Source: Pseudomonas quebecensis (GTDB lineage Bacteria > Pseudomonadota > Gammaproteobacteria > Pseudomonadales > Pseudomonadaceae). Taken from it: a stretch of 64,000 nucleotides of DNA. The notes below the pieces were generated by a model. That model did not search any database. It saw only the letters and a list, made by a program, of their open reading frames with translations, and was not told the DNA's origin. Position 1 is the first letter of the stretch. Every line of letters starts with the position of its first letter. The position numbers and the translations under genes are program-made. The stretch lies in NCBI RefSeq assembly GCF_026410085.1, contig NZ_CP112866.1, forward strand, positions 4,153,001-4,217,000, given 5' to 3'. Shown here piece by piece: positions 63,693 to 64,000 of this stretch.

Positions 63693-64000
63693 AGTGAGCA
63701 CCACTGAGACGAAGGAATTGATGATGGGCCGGGGCAGGTATAACCCGAGCTGAATTCAGAGTGCGTGTGTCAAACATATATGAACTTTCCAAAACCCAAT
63801 CGATAAGGGCATTCAACTTCTCGCTAAGTCGTTTAGGCGACACATCACCCTCTACAATATGGCTCATTGCCAACAGCGCTGTGGATGCACTATTGAATCC
63901 GACCACAGGGATATGTTCGTGCAAGAAACCCATCTGACGTTCAAATAGCAAGCGGTACCAGCTGTCCATTTCCAAACCATCTATCGCAACATGGGGAAAT
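63685..64000 (-). CDS. Partial ORF coupled to the OspC-like gene (possible secretion chaperone)
   Basis: Open from the window edge to a TAG at 63685-63687, at least 104 codons; the true start is outside or at an ATG such as 63969. Its end overlaps the start of the effector-like gene by about eight bases. The visible product (SWYRLLFERQMGFLHEHIPV, then STALLAMSHIVEGDVSPKRL and EKLNALIDWVLESSYMFDTR) is alpha/beta with a C-terminal helix. The size and place suit a CesT/InvB-type type III chaperone, which usually sits just upstream of its effector, but no decisive motif is seen. GC is as low as in the effector gene. Confidence 0.5.
   Translation of the reverse strand, partial: FPHVAIDGLEMDSWYRLLFERQMGFLHEHIPVVGFNSASTALLAMSHIVEGDVSPKRLSEKLNALIDWVLESSYMFDTRTLNSARVIPAPAHHQFLRLSGAHYA

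Overview
The window is chromosomal DNA of a Pseudomonas of the fluorescens group. The evidence is a complete alginate operon in the Pseudomonas order (algD-8-44-K-E-G-X-L-I-J-F-A), an AapJ-type amino-acid receptor, RhlB, an OprD-family porin, high-GC codon use, and many REP/REPIN palindromes of the kind typical of fluorescens-group genomes. No rRNA, tRNA, CRISPR array or insertion sequence was seen.

Layout. 1-4.05 kb: 5' end of aapJ (leftward), a carboxylesterase, rhlB, and moaCDE (leftward). 4.2-15.7 kb: an accessory block between moaC and phoH. It holds a toxoflavin-type (7-azapteridine) biosynthesis operon (small DMT transporter, toxA methyltransferase, toxD FGE-like, toxB GTP cyclohydrolase II, toxC WD40, toxE RibD-like), a convergent LysR regulator, and a VOC-fold protein with an RND adaptor/pump pair that could give self-protection or export. 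15.8-19.6 kb: phoH, a divergent polysaccharide deacetylase and yaaA. 19.6-36.9 kb: a long alginate control region with a good AlgU (sigma-22) promoter, a cluster of GTGGCAC boxes and an Rsm-like hairpin, followed by the 12 alginate genes and a strong terminator. Palindromic repeats interrupt the operon at four places, and one of them is translated as part of algK.

37-46 kb: a small membrane protein, an SDR, a SnoaL-like protein, a leftward FUSC-type efflux operon (OMF, FUSC, DUF1656, HlyD adaptor) and a 731-residue protein of unknown family. 46-53 kb: LysR regulator, 2-hydroxyacid reductase, CheV, GNAT, YkgJ-like protein, and two paralogous periplasmic binding proteins, one of them fused to a RidA domain. 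53.1-59.4 kb: a second RND adaptor/pump in an operon with a CusRS-type two-component system, preceded by a CusR-like box. 59.7-62.6 kb: OprD porin and a membrane diguanylate cyclase.

The last 1.3 kb, on the minus strand, is clearly poorer in GC. It encodes a protein resembling the OspC/CopC family of type III secreted ADP-riboxanases, translationally coupled to an upstream ORF cut by the window edge. This is the most unexpected cargo here.

The window therefore combines an exopolysaccharide system, a candidate small-molecule toxin system with export, several efflux systems and a probable effector locus. Family calls rest on reading the translations and on remembered family signatures; no database search was run.
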